From Euglena gracilis (taxonomy: Eukaryota > Euglenida > Euglenophyceae > Euglenales): 64,000 nucleotides of DNA. Of the stretch, positions 1 to 13,200 are shown piece by piece. The position numbers were made by a program, and so were the translations under genes. Under the pieces are notes generated by a model. The model searched no databases. It was not told the origin of the DNA and worked only from the letters and a program-made list of their open reading frames with translations. The stretch covers positions 18,896,642 through 18,960,641 of the forward strand of contig CP154954.1 in the NCBI GenBank assembly GCA_039621445.1. Direction: 5' to 3'. Every line of letters begins with the position of its first letter. Positions within the stretch are counted from its first letter, which is position 1.

Positions 1-444
1 ATATTCACAATGTAAATCATAATGAGTTAACGTTTAATGCAGATATGTGTATATTGTAATACGAATTTATTTTGCCTTCAGTCTTTGGTCAGTCGTGCAG
101 GAGGTCCTATTTTCAGGAGTACCTTTTTTTCATCGGCAGTCCCTGGTGCAACCCCAGCCCCCCCCCCCTCCCCCGGGGAAACTGCCACCTGACAGGTTGG
201 CCAGTACTGGGAACCTGACAACTTCCTATATATACTATATATACAGGTTGGCCGGTACCAGGGACCCTGACAGTTTCCCGGGTGGGCATTTCAAGAGAAA
301 GTCAGTGAAAAATGACCCTGAGGTACCTGGGACCCTGTTTGGCCAGTACATGGGACCCTGACAGTTTCCTGGGCGAGACCCTGACAGGTTCTCGGGCAAG
401 ACAGTTTCCCACTGGGGTTGGTACCTGAGTCCCAGCCGCCTCCC

Positions 445-560
445 AGAACAAGGTGGTGGGCCGTGCGTCCTGCAGTGTGACGACGCCAGTCCAGCCCTCA
501 GTACGGGGCTGCAGCTGTCGGGCTACTGTGGCGGCACGCAGCGCTGTGTGGGGAGGGATT
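445..560 (+). CDS. Exon-like GC-rich piece, unassigned
   Basis: One frame reads CDDASPALSTGLQLSGYCGG without a stop, just after ctgcag. Base composition stands out from the AT-rich flanks as the PLD exons do. No family is recognised. Confidence 0.2.
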
Positions 561-830
561 CTGCCGGGGATGAATGTTATATTCTATAATTCATTCTGAA
601 CCATAATTACTAAATTTATGTGTTAGGAATTGTTGTCTCAAGTGCATTACCTGATCCCCCCTTTTCATTCCTATATCAGCAACACATTTTTGGAACATTT
701 ACCCGCAGTTTTGCATTGAAGTATTGTGATGTTGACGCAGCGTGTCGCTGACCCCCCCCCCCATGCAGTGGTTCATAAATGAACCACTACATGGGGGGAG
801 TCAGTTTATGGACAAGGGGAGGGGCAGGTT

Positions 831-1067
831 CTTTAACCCCCCCCCTAATAGAAGCATGGATGCGCTTATAGGGGACCGCCGCCTCCGGCGGCGGGGGGTG
901 CGCTTCTATTTGGACCCTACCTGCGCGGTTTTCGTTGATTTCCTTTAGAAATCCCATCAAAATGGGGGGTGCGCTTCGGCAGCGGGGGGGGTGCACTTTT
1001 ATTTTATTTTATTTATTTTGGACCCTGCGCTTGTAGCAGCCCCGTGCTTCTATTAGGGGGGGTTTAG
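831..1067. mobile_element. Non-autonomous inverted-repeat element, poly-C TIR family
   Basis: The left end reads ctttaacccccccccctaat followed by agaagca. The right end is its reverse complement, tgcttctattagggggggtttag. Inside is a gccgcctccggcggc palindrome. Other members are at 6226, 21098, 28299, 34938 and 63722. Confidence 0.65.
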
Positions 1068-1204
1068 GAGTTGTCATTGCCAATTCGATTATGGATTGTG
1101 GGTTGTGGTGGTGAACAATTCATTCTTCTTGTCAAGTCGTCAGTTGAACTTTCCGATCCCGGTCAAACCCATTTACTAGCTGAACACAAGGCCCTGTCCC
1201 CGCC

Positions 1205-1270
1205 ATGCTGATGCTGTACCTGAACAAAGTGGACAGCGGCAACGTACTGTACCGCATGGGGGTCACCGAG
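1205..1270 (+). CDS. Exon-like piece of unknown gene
   Basis: The codons are GC-rich and read MLMLYLNKVDSGNVLYRMGV, ending near gag|gtgcgt. The composition resembles the PLD exons and differs from the surrounding DNA. It may belong to the 5' part of the PLD gene or to another gene. I do not recognise it. Confidence 0.3.
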
Positions 1271-1928
1271 GTGCGTAAACCCATGAATAGAAGCCCCCCG
1301 GGGCTTCTATTCGGACCGTTGGTCGAAAACCGAGGAGGGGAGCTTCTTTTCGGGGGAGGTTTACACGTGCGGGTGTTTGTGCATCATCCGGGTCTCGAAC
1401 GGGGCACGCCACTGTGCCTCTGCAGTCGGGTCGTCTTCCCAACTCAGGAGCCAACCACCGATGGGCCCACAGAGGGGAACGATGTGACAGAAGTGGCGGA
1501 GGTCGACCCAAAGGTGGACGATGCCTGACTGTTTCCCTGCGCCGCCCCCTCAACGACCCACTGACTGGTGACGGACTGGTCCTGAGGTCGGCCTCCAGTT
1601 GCAAGCCGGCAAATGTGAGGCTCAAACACAGGACATGCGATGTGTCACGTTGCCACATTGTTAAGCTGCCATTTTGACGCCAAGCTGTGAAAATTTGCCA
1701 GATTTGGTGCTCAACAAAAAAAATAGTCGAAAAAATTAAAATATCAGTTTAATAAAATTTCTGAAATTTTCTTTTGATCAACTTTTGCAGTTTTGCCTGG
1801 TGGATTTACCCTCATCAGTTGAATCTCACCCATGAAGTTTTTTGTGTTCAACGATTGAACAAACCTCTCAGCAGCCTTTCCAGAAACAATCTCTCCGGTA
1901 CTGCGACAAAACATTTATCCATACAAGG

Positions 1929-2030
1929 GCCAAATATATACATATATATGTATATATCTATTATATATATATATATTATATATATATATATATACATATA
2001 TATGTATATATATATATATATGTATATGTA
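1929..2030. repeat. AT-rich microsatellite
   Basis: Short tandem ATAT/TATGTATA repeats. Open frames across it are low-complexity artefacts. Confidence 0.9.
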
Positions 2031-2412
2031 TTTTGTGCTTTGCACACCATGACAAAACGTGGGTTTTGGGCCTTTTGGGAAATCCCAGGAAGAATCCTGC
2101 AAACCCCACGGGTGGTGGGTGTGTGCGAGGTGCAGAGAAATCTTTTTTTTCGTGATCCGGGGGGGGGGAGGGGGTGGAGGTGGGTGGGTGGGTCCAGGCC
2201 GAGCCCCCCCAGGGAGTGGCGGTTGGGCTGAGTGGGAAGGGTACCCCTCCAGACTCTCGAGGCGGGTTTCCCTCTATTTTCGGCGCAAAGCGCCGACGAT
2301 TTTTTTCTTTGGATCCCAAAATTGACCCCACAAAAGTGGGTCCCCCGAGCCCTGTCCGACTCCCCTGACTCAGCGTGTTCCAAATGGTTCAATAAAAAGC
2401 CCAAGCTTTTTA

Positions 2413-3490
2413 TATATCGGCGCGAGCGATGGAATCACGGTCAAGGAGCTTAACATTCCGCTGGCATGTGGGGCAAATCCGAAAAGAAGTTCAACCGGGT
2501 GAAGGATGTGGTGGACCCCATCCCCCGATGGAGAAACCCGACAACAAAATAGCACAGCGGCCAAGGAGGCAATTTGTGGCCCGGCAGGAAGCGGGGAGGA
2601 GGAGATTACGGACCCTGTTCGGGCCGTATGGAAAGGCTTGGCGAGGGAACCCGGTCACCATTGTCCTGATTGGGTTGCTTCTTCCAGTCCCATGTCCCCA
2701 TGATGTGAATGACCCTCAACTCCAGCCGCTGCCATGGCCTCAGGTGCGCCGCCCCAGACGCTGGGGCAATGGAGCAGCCATGAAGCAGCGTGTTTCATAT
2801 TGATTCATATTCATATGATTGGGGGGTCATCGTATGTCAATGGGTTTCAAACACAGTCATATGTCATCAGATCTGGCGTTCCCAGCCTGGTTTCTTTGCG
2901 CCACCTTGTCTGTACCCAGGCTTTCCACCTCCGGCACCAGACGTGATGTTCAGACCGGAGGTATCCTAGAACCCTGCCTGCATATGGGTTTGCGACCTTT
3001 GATTTGTCTTTCACAAATGCTTTGCAAATTCTGCAATCTGTTCATTTTGGTCAAAAGGAGGAACACAGGCATTCAGGCATTTGATTTTTCCAGCTGGTTT
3101 TTTAATGGTCATTTTTGTGCAGTTTTGATCTTTTTTATATTTCTGTTTTTGTTCTGCTGGGAAAAAAAATGTAAAATATTACGTATTTTAATTTATTACT
3201 TCCCCCTGTGACCGAGTGTTTTGTTAAACTTTTGCAGGTTTTTTCGAATTCTTTGTACAGAAGATTGAATGTTCTTGGATTCAGCATTTTCCAAAAATTT
3301 GAATCATTATTTTCACATTTGTTGTGGTTTTTTTGTGTGATGTATGAGGGTTGATGTTTGATGTTGATGTTCTCCCCTGACGAGGCCTGAAGAAGGCCTC
3401 GGGCTGGAACCCCAAGAAGCCTCTCCAAGCATCTTTCATAATCATTGTTTTAAGCAACGCAGAAAAGGCAGTTGCAGTCTGAAATGAGAC
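2413..3490. other. Upstream non-coding stretch with one exon-like ORF
   Basis: A 28-codon ATG frame at 2466-2552 (starting MWGKSEKKFNRVKD) has coding-like composition but no recognisable family. The rest, to 3490, is T-rich sequence without a gene I can support. Confidence 0.3.
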
Positions 3491-3499
3491 CCTTCGATC

Positions 3500-3535
3500 A
3501 TGGAGATCCTCAACGAGCTCACCCCAAAGCTTTTG
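3500..3535 (+). CDS. Possible first coding exon of PLD
   Basis: ATG at 3500 opens MEILNELTPKLL and is followed by a GT (gtgggc) in phase 0, which would join in frame to the C2 exon at 4111. Plant PLDs have only a few residues before HGTLH, so a short first exon is expected. The match is positional only. Confidence 0.3.
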
Positions 3536-3934
3536 GTGGGCCGGCAGCCACCGAAGCCCGGATTATTTGCCCCCCCCCCATGCACCAGATTTGCATTTTT
3601 TGTCTCATTTTTGGGCAGTGCCTGGCTCTGTGCCGTCCAAACTGCAATGCTTCCAGGACCTGAGGCCTTTCCTCAAACCTTCAAGGTTTCCTTGCCAAAT
3701 GGGTTGGGTTTTGGGTTGATAAGCGGATGTGGATGACAGACGGGTGGGTGGGTGGGTTTGCAAAGAAAAAGTCGGTAGGTTGGTTAGGTGCTTGTGCTGC
3801 CGGATCGCTCCTCACATCCCTACCCACACATGTGGCGAAAAATCCGGGTGAGGCTGGGGGTGGTAGGATGGGGGGGTACTTAGGAGTTGGGACATTCCTA
3901 ATTAGAGGCGAGGGTGTTGGTTTGGGTTAATGTT

Positions 3935-3990
3935 TGGTATAGGGTTGTGGTTAGGATTAGGGTCAGGGTTAGGATTAGGGTCGGAGATAG
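3935..3990 (+). repeat. Degenerate telomere-like ttaggg/gttaggat repeats
   Basis: About six imperfect copies of ggttagg/gattaggg lie just upstream of the first certain PLD exon. They are too few and too degenerate for a chromosome end and look like interstitial simple repeat. Confidence 0.6.
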
Positions 3991-4110
3991 GTGTAGGATC
4001 TTGGAGGGGGGTGGTGGGGGGTTGGGGGGGGGTAGGGGTCCCGGGCTCGTACCAGGTCTCCCCACCCGCATGTCCCACCGCTGGGTTCCCGGATCCCCTG
4101 ACCCCCGCAG

Positions 4111-4246
4111 GCCCCGGGGGGCATCTTCCTGCACGGGACGCTCCACGTGGTGGTCCATGAGGCCCGGGACCTGCCCAACGTGGACAAGCTGTGCTTCGCC
4201 GGGAAGACGGACGCCTACGTCCGCCTGTTGGTCGACGGCCGGAAAG
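4111..4246 (+). CDS. PLD: PLD exon: start of C2 domain
   Basis: Acceptor is cccgcag before 4111 and donor is gtgtgg after 4246. It encodes [19 protein letters not shown] and then [15 protein letters not shown], the first strands of a PLD C2 domain with the usual TDAYV loop. It is read in phase 0 and ends in phase 1. Because plant PLDs begin only a few residues before HGTLH, the true start should lie in a short upstream exon. Confidence 0.88.
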
Positions 4247-7200
4247 GTGTGGGAAACAGAAAGGGGCGTTTCGTGCTCCAGAGTTTTCACTGGTGTCTGT
4301 GTGGTGCTGCCACTGTTGCTGCTGATGGGGGTGGGTGCATTCGAACTCCGAGATTGGGGGGTCAGGGGCACGTCAGGGGTACACATTGTCTTCAAAGAAC
4401 ACTGGATTCACACTGGATTCACATTGTCTTCAAAGAAATGAGAACACCATCTCAAAATCGAAAGTGTATATTACGGTCCTGATTCATCGGTCTGGGGATT
4501 GCACAGCAGCTGCAAACTCCTTATGAGATGGTTTGTTCCGTCAGGTTTCTTCTGTAGTAACCCCGGAATGAGTCTTGGAAGTGTCGCCAAACCGCAAGAA
4601 AAAATGTGTATTCCTTTTGTAGGAGAAGGGACTTCGTAATGTTTGGATGCAGGTTGCAACAGTTTGTGTGCTTGTCACCGCCCCATCCCGGACAATAATC
4701 CCCCCCCCAATTATACATTTTGTCAGGGAAAGAAAGAAATGTGATCTTGATGTTTCTGCTCAGCCTTCACATCTCAAGCCTCTGCTCTTTGAAACGTATT
4801 CATCCTGACTCCACACAAAGCACTGAAATGGGGTGACTCTTACCACACGGAAGAACTCAAGGTTGTACTGTTGTACTTCTTCTAGGTCGGATTTTTTTTT
4901 CAGAGAAAAGGATCAGCCTTCACAGAAGAAAGGTGAACATAACACCCAGCATGTGTGTTTGGGAAACTTCCAATGGCTGCCTCATCAACGTAGGATGTTG
5001 CTGGAAAGATTTGGAGAAGCAAAGGGGTGGTGGACCTGTCACCCCACCTCCAAAAAGCCACCTGGCACTGGCAGTTGTCACCCAGGAAATAAAGGGTCAG
5101 GACAATAGATTCCCTTGGTCACCTCGGGGGGGGTTTCCCAGGCCCAAACCCACCCACCCAAATTTTTCAAAAACCCGCCCACCCACGACCCCCCGGGGGT
5201 GGTACCCAATGTTGCACAGCCAGAGATGCGCTTGCGATCATTGGATCGGCCAAAATGAAAGTCAAAATTTGTGGTAATTTTTGGTCCTGTTTTGGTTTGA
5301 GAAGCATGGCCACTGGTCCTAACATGGATTCAATTGACACCTGAGCCCCCCCCCCCCCGGGTGGGTGGGCTTTCGAATATGGTTCATGAAAATGAACAAA
5401 AAAAAAGGAGGGACAGAGCGTCACAGGCAGTTCAAAAACCTGGACCCCAACCCTTGAGTTAAAAAAAACTTTGTGTCTGTGTTTGCACATGCACACACCT
5501 GCACAAAACACAAAATGCTCCGTTACGCTGCCCAAGCCTCTGAGACTCTGTCCTGGGTCCTGTTGCCCACCACACCAGGGGGGGGGTATGAGTCCAGGCA
5601 AGAAAGCTTGCGGCCAAATGTGAGATACGGTCGGTCTTCCAAGTGAAGAATCGGCTTCAGTTGGAGCTGGAGATGCTAAAGAAGTTCCGTCCCACACAGT
5701 TGACCAAAAGTTTTGGGCGATGACAGGTCGCACTGGGGAGTTCATTTCCCCAGTGTAGGTGTCACCACTTAAGTGGCAAACCGCATAGCATCCTAATTGT
5801 ATTTATTTGGGGTTTGGGAGCTGGGTATTTTCGTTTTCACAAAAATTGTCCAAGTGCGTAAACAAAGGAGAAATGTTCTGCAAGTGCAAGTGCAAGTTGC
5901 TCCGTCTGAGAGGCTCCACCCACAGTGTCTCATGTTTTCCAGGCAACACCAAATGATGGCTGCAGAACTGGTGAACGTTGCTAAGGCAGCCAAAGTGCGA
6001 AATCTTTCGACAAAATGGCCCAAAAAGCAGATGGTAAAAAACTGGTTTCAAGGGGGTTTCAGGTTCGCCTGAATTATTATCGCCCAAAACTCCAGAAAAG
6101 GTCGAAGATGATAAGAATCGGGGGTTTGAGGGTTTTTTTTGTCTGATACGGGACTCTTCTGCCGACCTCCTTTGGGTCCCCATCCACCCCAGGGGGAGGC
6201 CCAGTTTGTCCTGCACCAAATTGGGTAAACCCGCCCCCCCCCCCTAATAGAAACGCGGGGTCTGCTGCTGAATTTGAAAGGATACCAACAGAAATTGGAC
6301 AGGAAAGGTCCAAATAAAAGCGCACTCCCCGCCGCCAGAGGCAGTCCGCCATAAGCACACCCGCGCTTCTATTGGGGAGGGAAGTTTACTCTTAAAAAAA
6401 AGCCTAAAAACCAGATTTTAAAACATCCAGTTTTTAACGTAAGATTAAGCCATCCAGATTTTAAAATGGTTTTCCAGTCGGGGTGGTGTCCATGCCTGCT
6501 CGGGGGCCCTCCGTCCAGGCGCCCGGACAAGCACCATCCACGACGACCTCAACCCCTGCTGGGAGGAGGAGCTGGTGGACTTCCTCGGCCAGGCGGTGGC
6601 CGTGGTGGAGCTGAAGGTGAAGGACGAGGTCTGCGATTGGGACGGAGGCAATGCCCTGCCAGAGATGATTTTTTTTATTATGTTTGGTGACCTGGAGGGG
6701 GGGTGTAGGCCCCGGGGGGTTGGGCTGAGTTGGCCCCCCCCCCCCTCTCCAAGGGGGTTTCCTCAATTTTGGGCGAAAATTTTTTGACTCCAAATTCGAC
6801 CAGCACCCCAAAGTGGGTCCTCTGTGCACCCCCCCCCCCAGAAGATGGGTGTGGATCCCCCTTTCCCCCCAAAAATTCTATGCCCCCCAAACTGATCACA
6901 TATGGAAAAAAGTGGAGCCTCTGACTTGAGTGTGGAATAGTTTGGGGGGGGTGAGGTGTGTTTGTGGGGTGTATGAGTGGGAGGGTGTGCGGGGGTATGT
7001 GTGGGGTGACAATGGGTGGACAGTGGGCTGACAGTGGGATGTGTGCAGGGGTGGGGGGCACAACAAAATATATCTAAAAAAAAATCTTTTTTGAGCATGC
7101 CAATTCCAAAAATCTGCAATATGTTTGCCAACAATTCAAACGGCTGAAAATTTTGGTGGCAAGGAAAAAATTGTCAAAATGTGGATTTTTTTCGTTAGAA

Positions 7201-10200
7201 TTATTTCTCCGCAGAGTTCATTGAAACCTTCCTATGATGCTGTTGTGTGATATTGGTGATTACCAACACTCCTCAAACCTGATTCCTCCAGTGACCTCCA
7301 AACACCCCCCTGGGGCCTCTCAAGGATGTTTAAGTCAATTCGATCTTTTTGTTGTTGTTTTTGTCGTGTTTTTTTTTGAGGGTCGACCGTTTGTTCCCTG
7401 CACTTGACGGTTCGCCATGTCGCTGGCATCCCCACCCTCCCAGGACGTGGGACGCCATTCCAAGCCTGTGGGCTCGGTCTGCATCCCCATCGGAGCCATT
7501 CTTCAAGGCCACATTGCAGACACCTGGCATGCCTCCCCCCACCACTCTCTGACACTGTGTTGACCCTCCAGTGCATGACCATGGTGATGTGATGTGTGCA
7601 ATGGGTCTTTTTTTTGTCAATTTGGCAGCTCTCCATTCTTCCTGTTTCCCCAGATTTCACATTGCAAATACAGTTTGGTAAAAACTGAAATCAGCTCTGC
7701 GAATGACTGGCTCTGCCAATGACTTCCTGAATTTTGTGACTTTTGCTTCTGTTTCCAAAAAGTGCTTTTCACTCTGGCCTTGGTTTAAGACCATGACAAT
7801 TACTCAGTTGCGACTCTTGCAAATAATACCGACTTTTGTATGCAGTGAGTGAGGTTCGCTTATTTTTGTGTGCCACCTCACATCAGCTCCCTCCCTGCCG
7901 TCTCAGGCACCCCCTCGGCCGTAAGGGCCACCTCCGTATTTCTATTTGGTTTGTGGACGCCTCGCAGGAATCCCTGACCTGTGAAGTGCCATCCCCTTTC
8001 CAAGTGTGCGTGCATGTGCATATGTTTGTGCAAAATGTCAACCATTGTGGCGTTTTCGGTTTTGGATTGTTCCAGGAATTGTTTTTTACCCCCAGGGGAG
8101 GGGGGTGGGTGGGTGGGTCTGCCAGACCCCCTCCCCCGGGGGTGTCCCCAAGGGCCTTGTGGGTCCCCCACCGGAGACGGCGTTTTGGCAATTTTCGGCT
8201 TTTTTCAGTGCGAAGCGCCGCATTTTTTTGAACCCAAACTGACCCCCAAAAAGTGGGCCCCCTGGATCCCCCCGGGTTAGAGGGTACCCCTGGGTTGGAG
8301 GAAGGGGCCCCCGGGTCTTAAAAAAATTCCCTGTCCCCCCCCGGTCAAACATTTTTTCATGGTTGGCAGAAATTCAAAGTTATTTGGGTATCATGGGATT
8401 TTGGTTTTCTTCACTGCCATGTTATCATGAGCCATTTTAGATCACGTGTTCTGTTGCTGTGCAGTTCTGTGGTTTCAGTATGTTTGCAAGTGTGTGTGTA
8501 TGGTGTATGTGTGCAATTTAATTGGCATTTATTTTTAATGATCTCCAGCATCAACACGGAATCTGGTGTCTTTGTGTAAACAGGAGACCTCAGGAAACCT
8601 CGTCACCCTGTTCCAAGATGCCCATGTTCCTCTGACCACACGTGTACCTGACGTTCTAATTGCCTCTGGGACATCCAGGGTTGGGGGTTAAGATCAGGCG
8701 GATTTCGGTTGTCTCTTTCTTCCCTCCAGTGCCTTTTTCAGTGGGTTTCCAACCTGTGAGGACCATCCATTTTTTAAGTAGTCCGTCCCACTGACAGTAA
8801 TTTTTGGCCGGCAAAGGAATGGTTTTGTTTATATGCAGTTTTCTTATCTATCATTTTGATATTTTCTGACAATAATTTATGCAGTAACATCCTGCTCTTG
8901 CTTCTGCAGTCCCCCCCCCCAAAAACCTGACGGTGGGCAAGCTGAAAAAGATGGTTGCAGTAATCTGGCACCCCACCCAGTTGTTGTTACTTTTTTGGGG
9001 GGGGTGTCGTTTATCATTGTGATGTGCAACACAAATAATACATTTGCAAGGTGATTTGTGGTAAAATGGGTAAGGTCTTCCAACTGCAATGGATGATGAT
9101 AGTCAAGATGCCATCTGTCGCGCCTCTTCATTTAACCAGCCCTGCAGACGTACCACAAATACAACTGCTTGTGGGAAACTTTATATCGCACGCTGCAGGA
9201 GGTACAGTTCTTTGTGCCAACGTTGTCCCTATTAGAATGCCCCTTTCAGGAAATTTGTTTCAAACTATTGTGTAACAATGTGAGGAACTGTGTTTTTCAA
9301 CATCCTGCATTGCATTCTTCTGATTATTATTCAGAAATCCAAAAGTCCAAACAAATCCAAACAAAAAGCGCCGTCAATTATTTTAATGCTCTTTTTCTGT
9401 TTCCATCCAAAATTGTGGCAATTCAAAAGTCTGCACACAGGGTTGTGTATGCGTATGCACAGCTGGGCAGGGTCCCGGTCTCCAAGGGCTGCCCACCGCA
9501 ACAAACATGCCTGACATGCCCTCTCCTCTCTGTCCGCAGCGCTCCTCCCCCCTCATCTGCTTTGCAGGCCCAGCATTTTATTTATATCGCCGGCTGGTCT
9601 GTCTGGGCCAACGTCTTGCTTTTGCGAGAGCGTCCCCTTGGGCCGGAAGGTGGGCCACGTGAGGGTTGGAGTTGCATCAGTTCCATGCAGCGTTTCATGG
9701 ATGGTGTGACGGCGATTCGCTCCATTGTCAAACAACGCACAGAAACGTAATTTATCCTCATTCCACTCAGCCAATTTTCGTGCAAAATAGCCTGCCACCT
9801 GTGGCTGAACCTGTTACGCCAGTTTGCTGGAGTTGCTTACAGAAAGCCAATGAACGAACAAACGAACTTATGAATAAATGAATGAATGAACCGAGCCCTG
9901 CCAGTGTACATACACCCCCGTTCTTGACACGCTGGTCCATGACACAGCCCGTGTGTCAACCGCAGTTCTACTGTATCCAAAATGCCATTTTCTTTATGGT
10001 ACAGTGTAGCGTGTCCATGACCCCCCCCCCAATGTCAACCCTATTTCCCCCGTACTTTGGCATGTGAAGGACGGGGGGATGTCATCAAGCGTCGTTTCTC
10101 GCCAATCTCGAGCGCGGATTGCTTCGCTCGGTCCGTCAGTGCCGGTGTGGTGTCTTCTGCTTCGATGCCCCTGGGCCTCTCTGTCGTACTACGTGCCTTT

Positions 10201-13200
10201 CGGCACAGGGTTCATTTCCCTGGGGGAGTTGCTGAAGCAGAAGGCCGCCCAGGGCGTGACGAGCAGGGAGGGGCTGCCGGAGGCTGCTTGGGAATGTCAG
10301 AGCCCCCCGCCCCTTCTCACACTGTGCCCTGTATTAGCACCAATTGGTCGGAATAGCCTGTGAAAAGGGAGTTCGATCAAGGTTTGGCATTGCAAAAATT
10401 TACATTACAAGATTTTAATTATAAATTGAAATTATGGGTGCCCCCATGGTCACCCGAAGATGGGCACTCGTGACTGTTACACATTTTTCTTCATGTGGGG
10501 TCCCCCATCACCGTTAAACATTTGTTTGGTTCCCTGTGGCTGTTTTGTTTGTTCACTGTTTGGCGGCTGATGTTTGAGAGAAAGCTCTTCTGAGTCCAAC
10601 CGTCCCACCCCCTTCCCCCCCCCCTGGGGGGCGGTGCTGCTGCTCGTGTGGGACGAGCTGCTGTCCATCGACAACCGCCTCCTCAACACGCTGCTGGGGG
10701 TGACCCGCACCGGGCTGATGAAGACGCACGCCCCCGCAGCTGCTCACGTTGCGCTGGCGGAGGCTGCCTCACACTTGCTTGCCAGGAGGGGGCACTGAGC
10801 ATCTGCGTGGCAACGACCAGGAGACCAAGGCGTTTTTCCAAGGCTCCGACGGTGTGTCAAATGAATTGATCCTGAGCTATTTATAAATCACACGGTCGCA
10901 ATTGGTTCTGTAGACCCAAATGTGTTTCCAGCCGGCCTTTTCCCAGGTGTTTCTTGTACTGCAAATGCATCGCCCATGTCTGTGGAGGGGGTGTGATGCA
11001 GTTTCTGGGCATAGCAGCCTTCTTCGTCTTGGCAATCAGTTTTGGGCATTGCTCCTGCTTACTCGCGGTCCCACACACTGGGCTGCTCCCCCCCCCCCCC
11101 AGTGGTGTGCCAGCTCGTCATGCGGCGGGGCAATGGCATCAGTTCGCCGGGCAACGTCTCCGCGCTGACTGGGGTATGCCCAGGCCTTGTCAGGGGCGGT
11201 GCTGATGGGCGTTAGCACATTCAATGCAAGATCCACAAAAGAAATGACCAGAAAAAATGTCCATATTTTGGCAAACAACAGGGCAACTTCGGCTTTGGGG
11301 AAAAAAGGGATTCCTGGCATCCTTTTTCAACCTTTATTTTTTCGACCCATTCGAGCCCCACTTTGGCCCTTGGCCAGCCCCGAGGCCAGTCTGGGGATCG
11401 AACGGGGTCGAAAATTAAAAAAAAAGTTGAAAAGAGTGTCTTTTGATGCTTTTGGTGCGTGGGCGATGGTCCAAGGATGCCAGATATCAAGTTTTTTTCC
11501 ACTCAAAGTGCACCTGTTTTTGGTGGACAGATATTGCAGATTCCTTCCATTTTTGGTCGATTTCCGGTCTGGAACTGCCATGCAGGGTGGCGAGGCTGTT
11601 ATTTGGATTTATGGCAGGAAACCCGAGGGGAGGCTTCTATTTGGGGTATTTACAACAAAAAAGATGGATACTGAAAGTGGCGGATTTTTTAGTTGGTCCA
11701 ATATGAGATGAGGTTGGGAATTCTGGAAGAAAATTAGCTCACACCTGCAAGAAGAACGGTGCCAAGTGAGAACCTTTCAGCAACGAGCCCACTGCCTCGT
11801 GGCGGGGGGGGGGGGCTTTTGTGCGGACAGGGGGGTGGTTTTCGGGATTTGGGGGAGTCGCACCATTCGCATAAAATTCCACCTGGGGCTGTTGTGGGGT
11901 GCAAACCAAAAAAAATTGGAACAGAAATTTGAATTTTTCCAAAACATTTCAATTTGGTGAAGAGTGAGGATTTTGAGCCTGTCTTTTTTTGTTTTCTTTC
12001 CCCCAATCCCAGGGTCCTGATAAGCTGAACAGCGTGTTTTGGAGGTTGTTGGTTTTGTGTTCAGTGGCTTTTCAGTCGATAAATGGCAATCTTCGGGCCA
12101 ATCCAGTGCGACCCAAACTGACGCAAGCGCCGGCCGCGGGACAACTTGCAAGGATGGATATTGATATTGCGTTTAGGGGGGTCCCGATAAATCTGGATAG
12201 ATTAAACCCCCGATATCCTCGATAAAAATTGATAAAACCGATATGATCATTTTCCCCCCGACATCCTCATTTTTGTGATATGGAGAATCCCAAATCGCCC
12301 CAAAAACAACAAAAAAGTTCATTGCCCCCCCCCCCCCAATACAGCTGATATTTCATGGTATTTTTTCGGGACCCAATAAGTTCAAGATCGGCAATCAGGC
12401 CGATATGGGCCGATATCCAATATCCATCCCTGCAACCTGTCTTCACCGCAGGCGCTCAGCAAGGTGGCGACGGAGGCGGTCTTCACGCACCACCAGAAGA
12501 CCGTCGTGTGCGACGCCCCAGCCGCGGCCTACGGCCGCCGGCGGGTGGTGGCGTTCGTCGGGGGCCTGGACGTCACCAGCGGCCGCTTCGACACCCCGGA
12601 GCACCCACTGTTCGCCACGCTGGCATCCTGGCACTCCGTGGACTTCTACCAGGTTGCAAGCATCCTGGTAGCAGCAGCGGTTGGTGTGACCGGGGAAAAA
12701 TGCTTCTTTGCGCCACGACAACTGTGGGACATTTTTTTTTGTAACTGGCTGTGCCAAGTTGAACCTTTTGTTGCATCCCATGCAACGTTGAAGATGCGCG
12801 CCGTGACCACGACGACATTCCATTCATATTGTTTGCACTAAGCCGCAGCTAAAAAAGGTCTGTGTCACATTCACCGAGGCAAAAACAATACTTGCTTGCT
12901 TATTTACTGACCTGCACTGTGCCGGCACTATTTATTTTTTTGCAACACCTTTGCCACGGCGCAGTAGCGACAAATACTTGGGCGGCCCACGTGGCACTTA
13001 AGGATTTTGGCCAAACCAGGCGCACGTGTGCGCGAACTTGTGACACGTCCGTCTCAGTTGGTTTGCGGTGTTTGAAAACCCGGCCAGCGGCGCGGACGTG
13101 TTACCCAAGCAGGGCTGTAGTGCCTTGGGGTTCGAACCAGGCTTCTGCTTAAGGGTTCGCAGTGCCCGCCGGGGGGGGGGCTGGACTGAAGCTAGTCCAA

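Larger units (their letters stand above)
8680..10208 (+). other. PLD introns between the exons ending at 8679, 9201 and 9649
   Basis: Three introns of 468, 366 and 559 bases. I see nothing in them beyond T-rich sequence and short C runs. Confidence 0.7.

Noticed and set aside
3935-3990. Chromosome end
   Set aside because: Only a few degenerate units, with genes and unique sequence on both sides.
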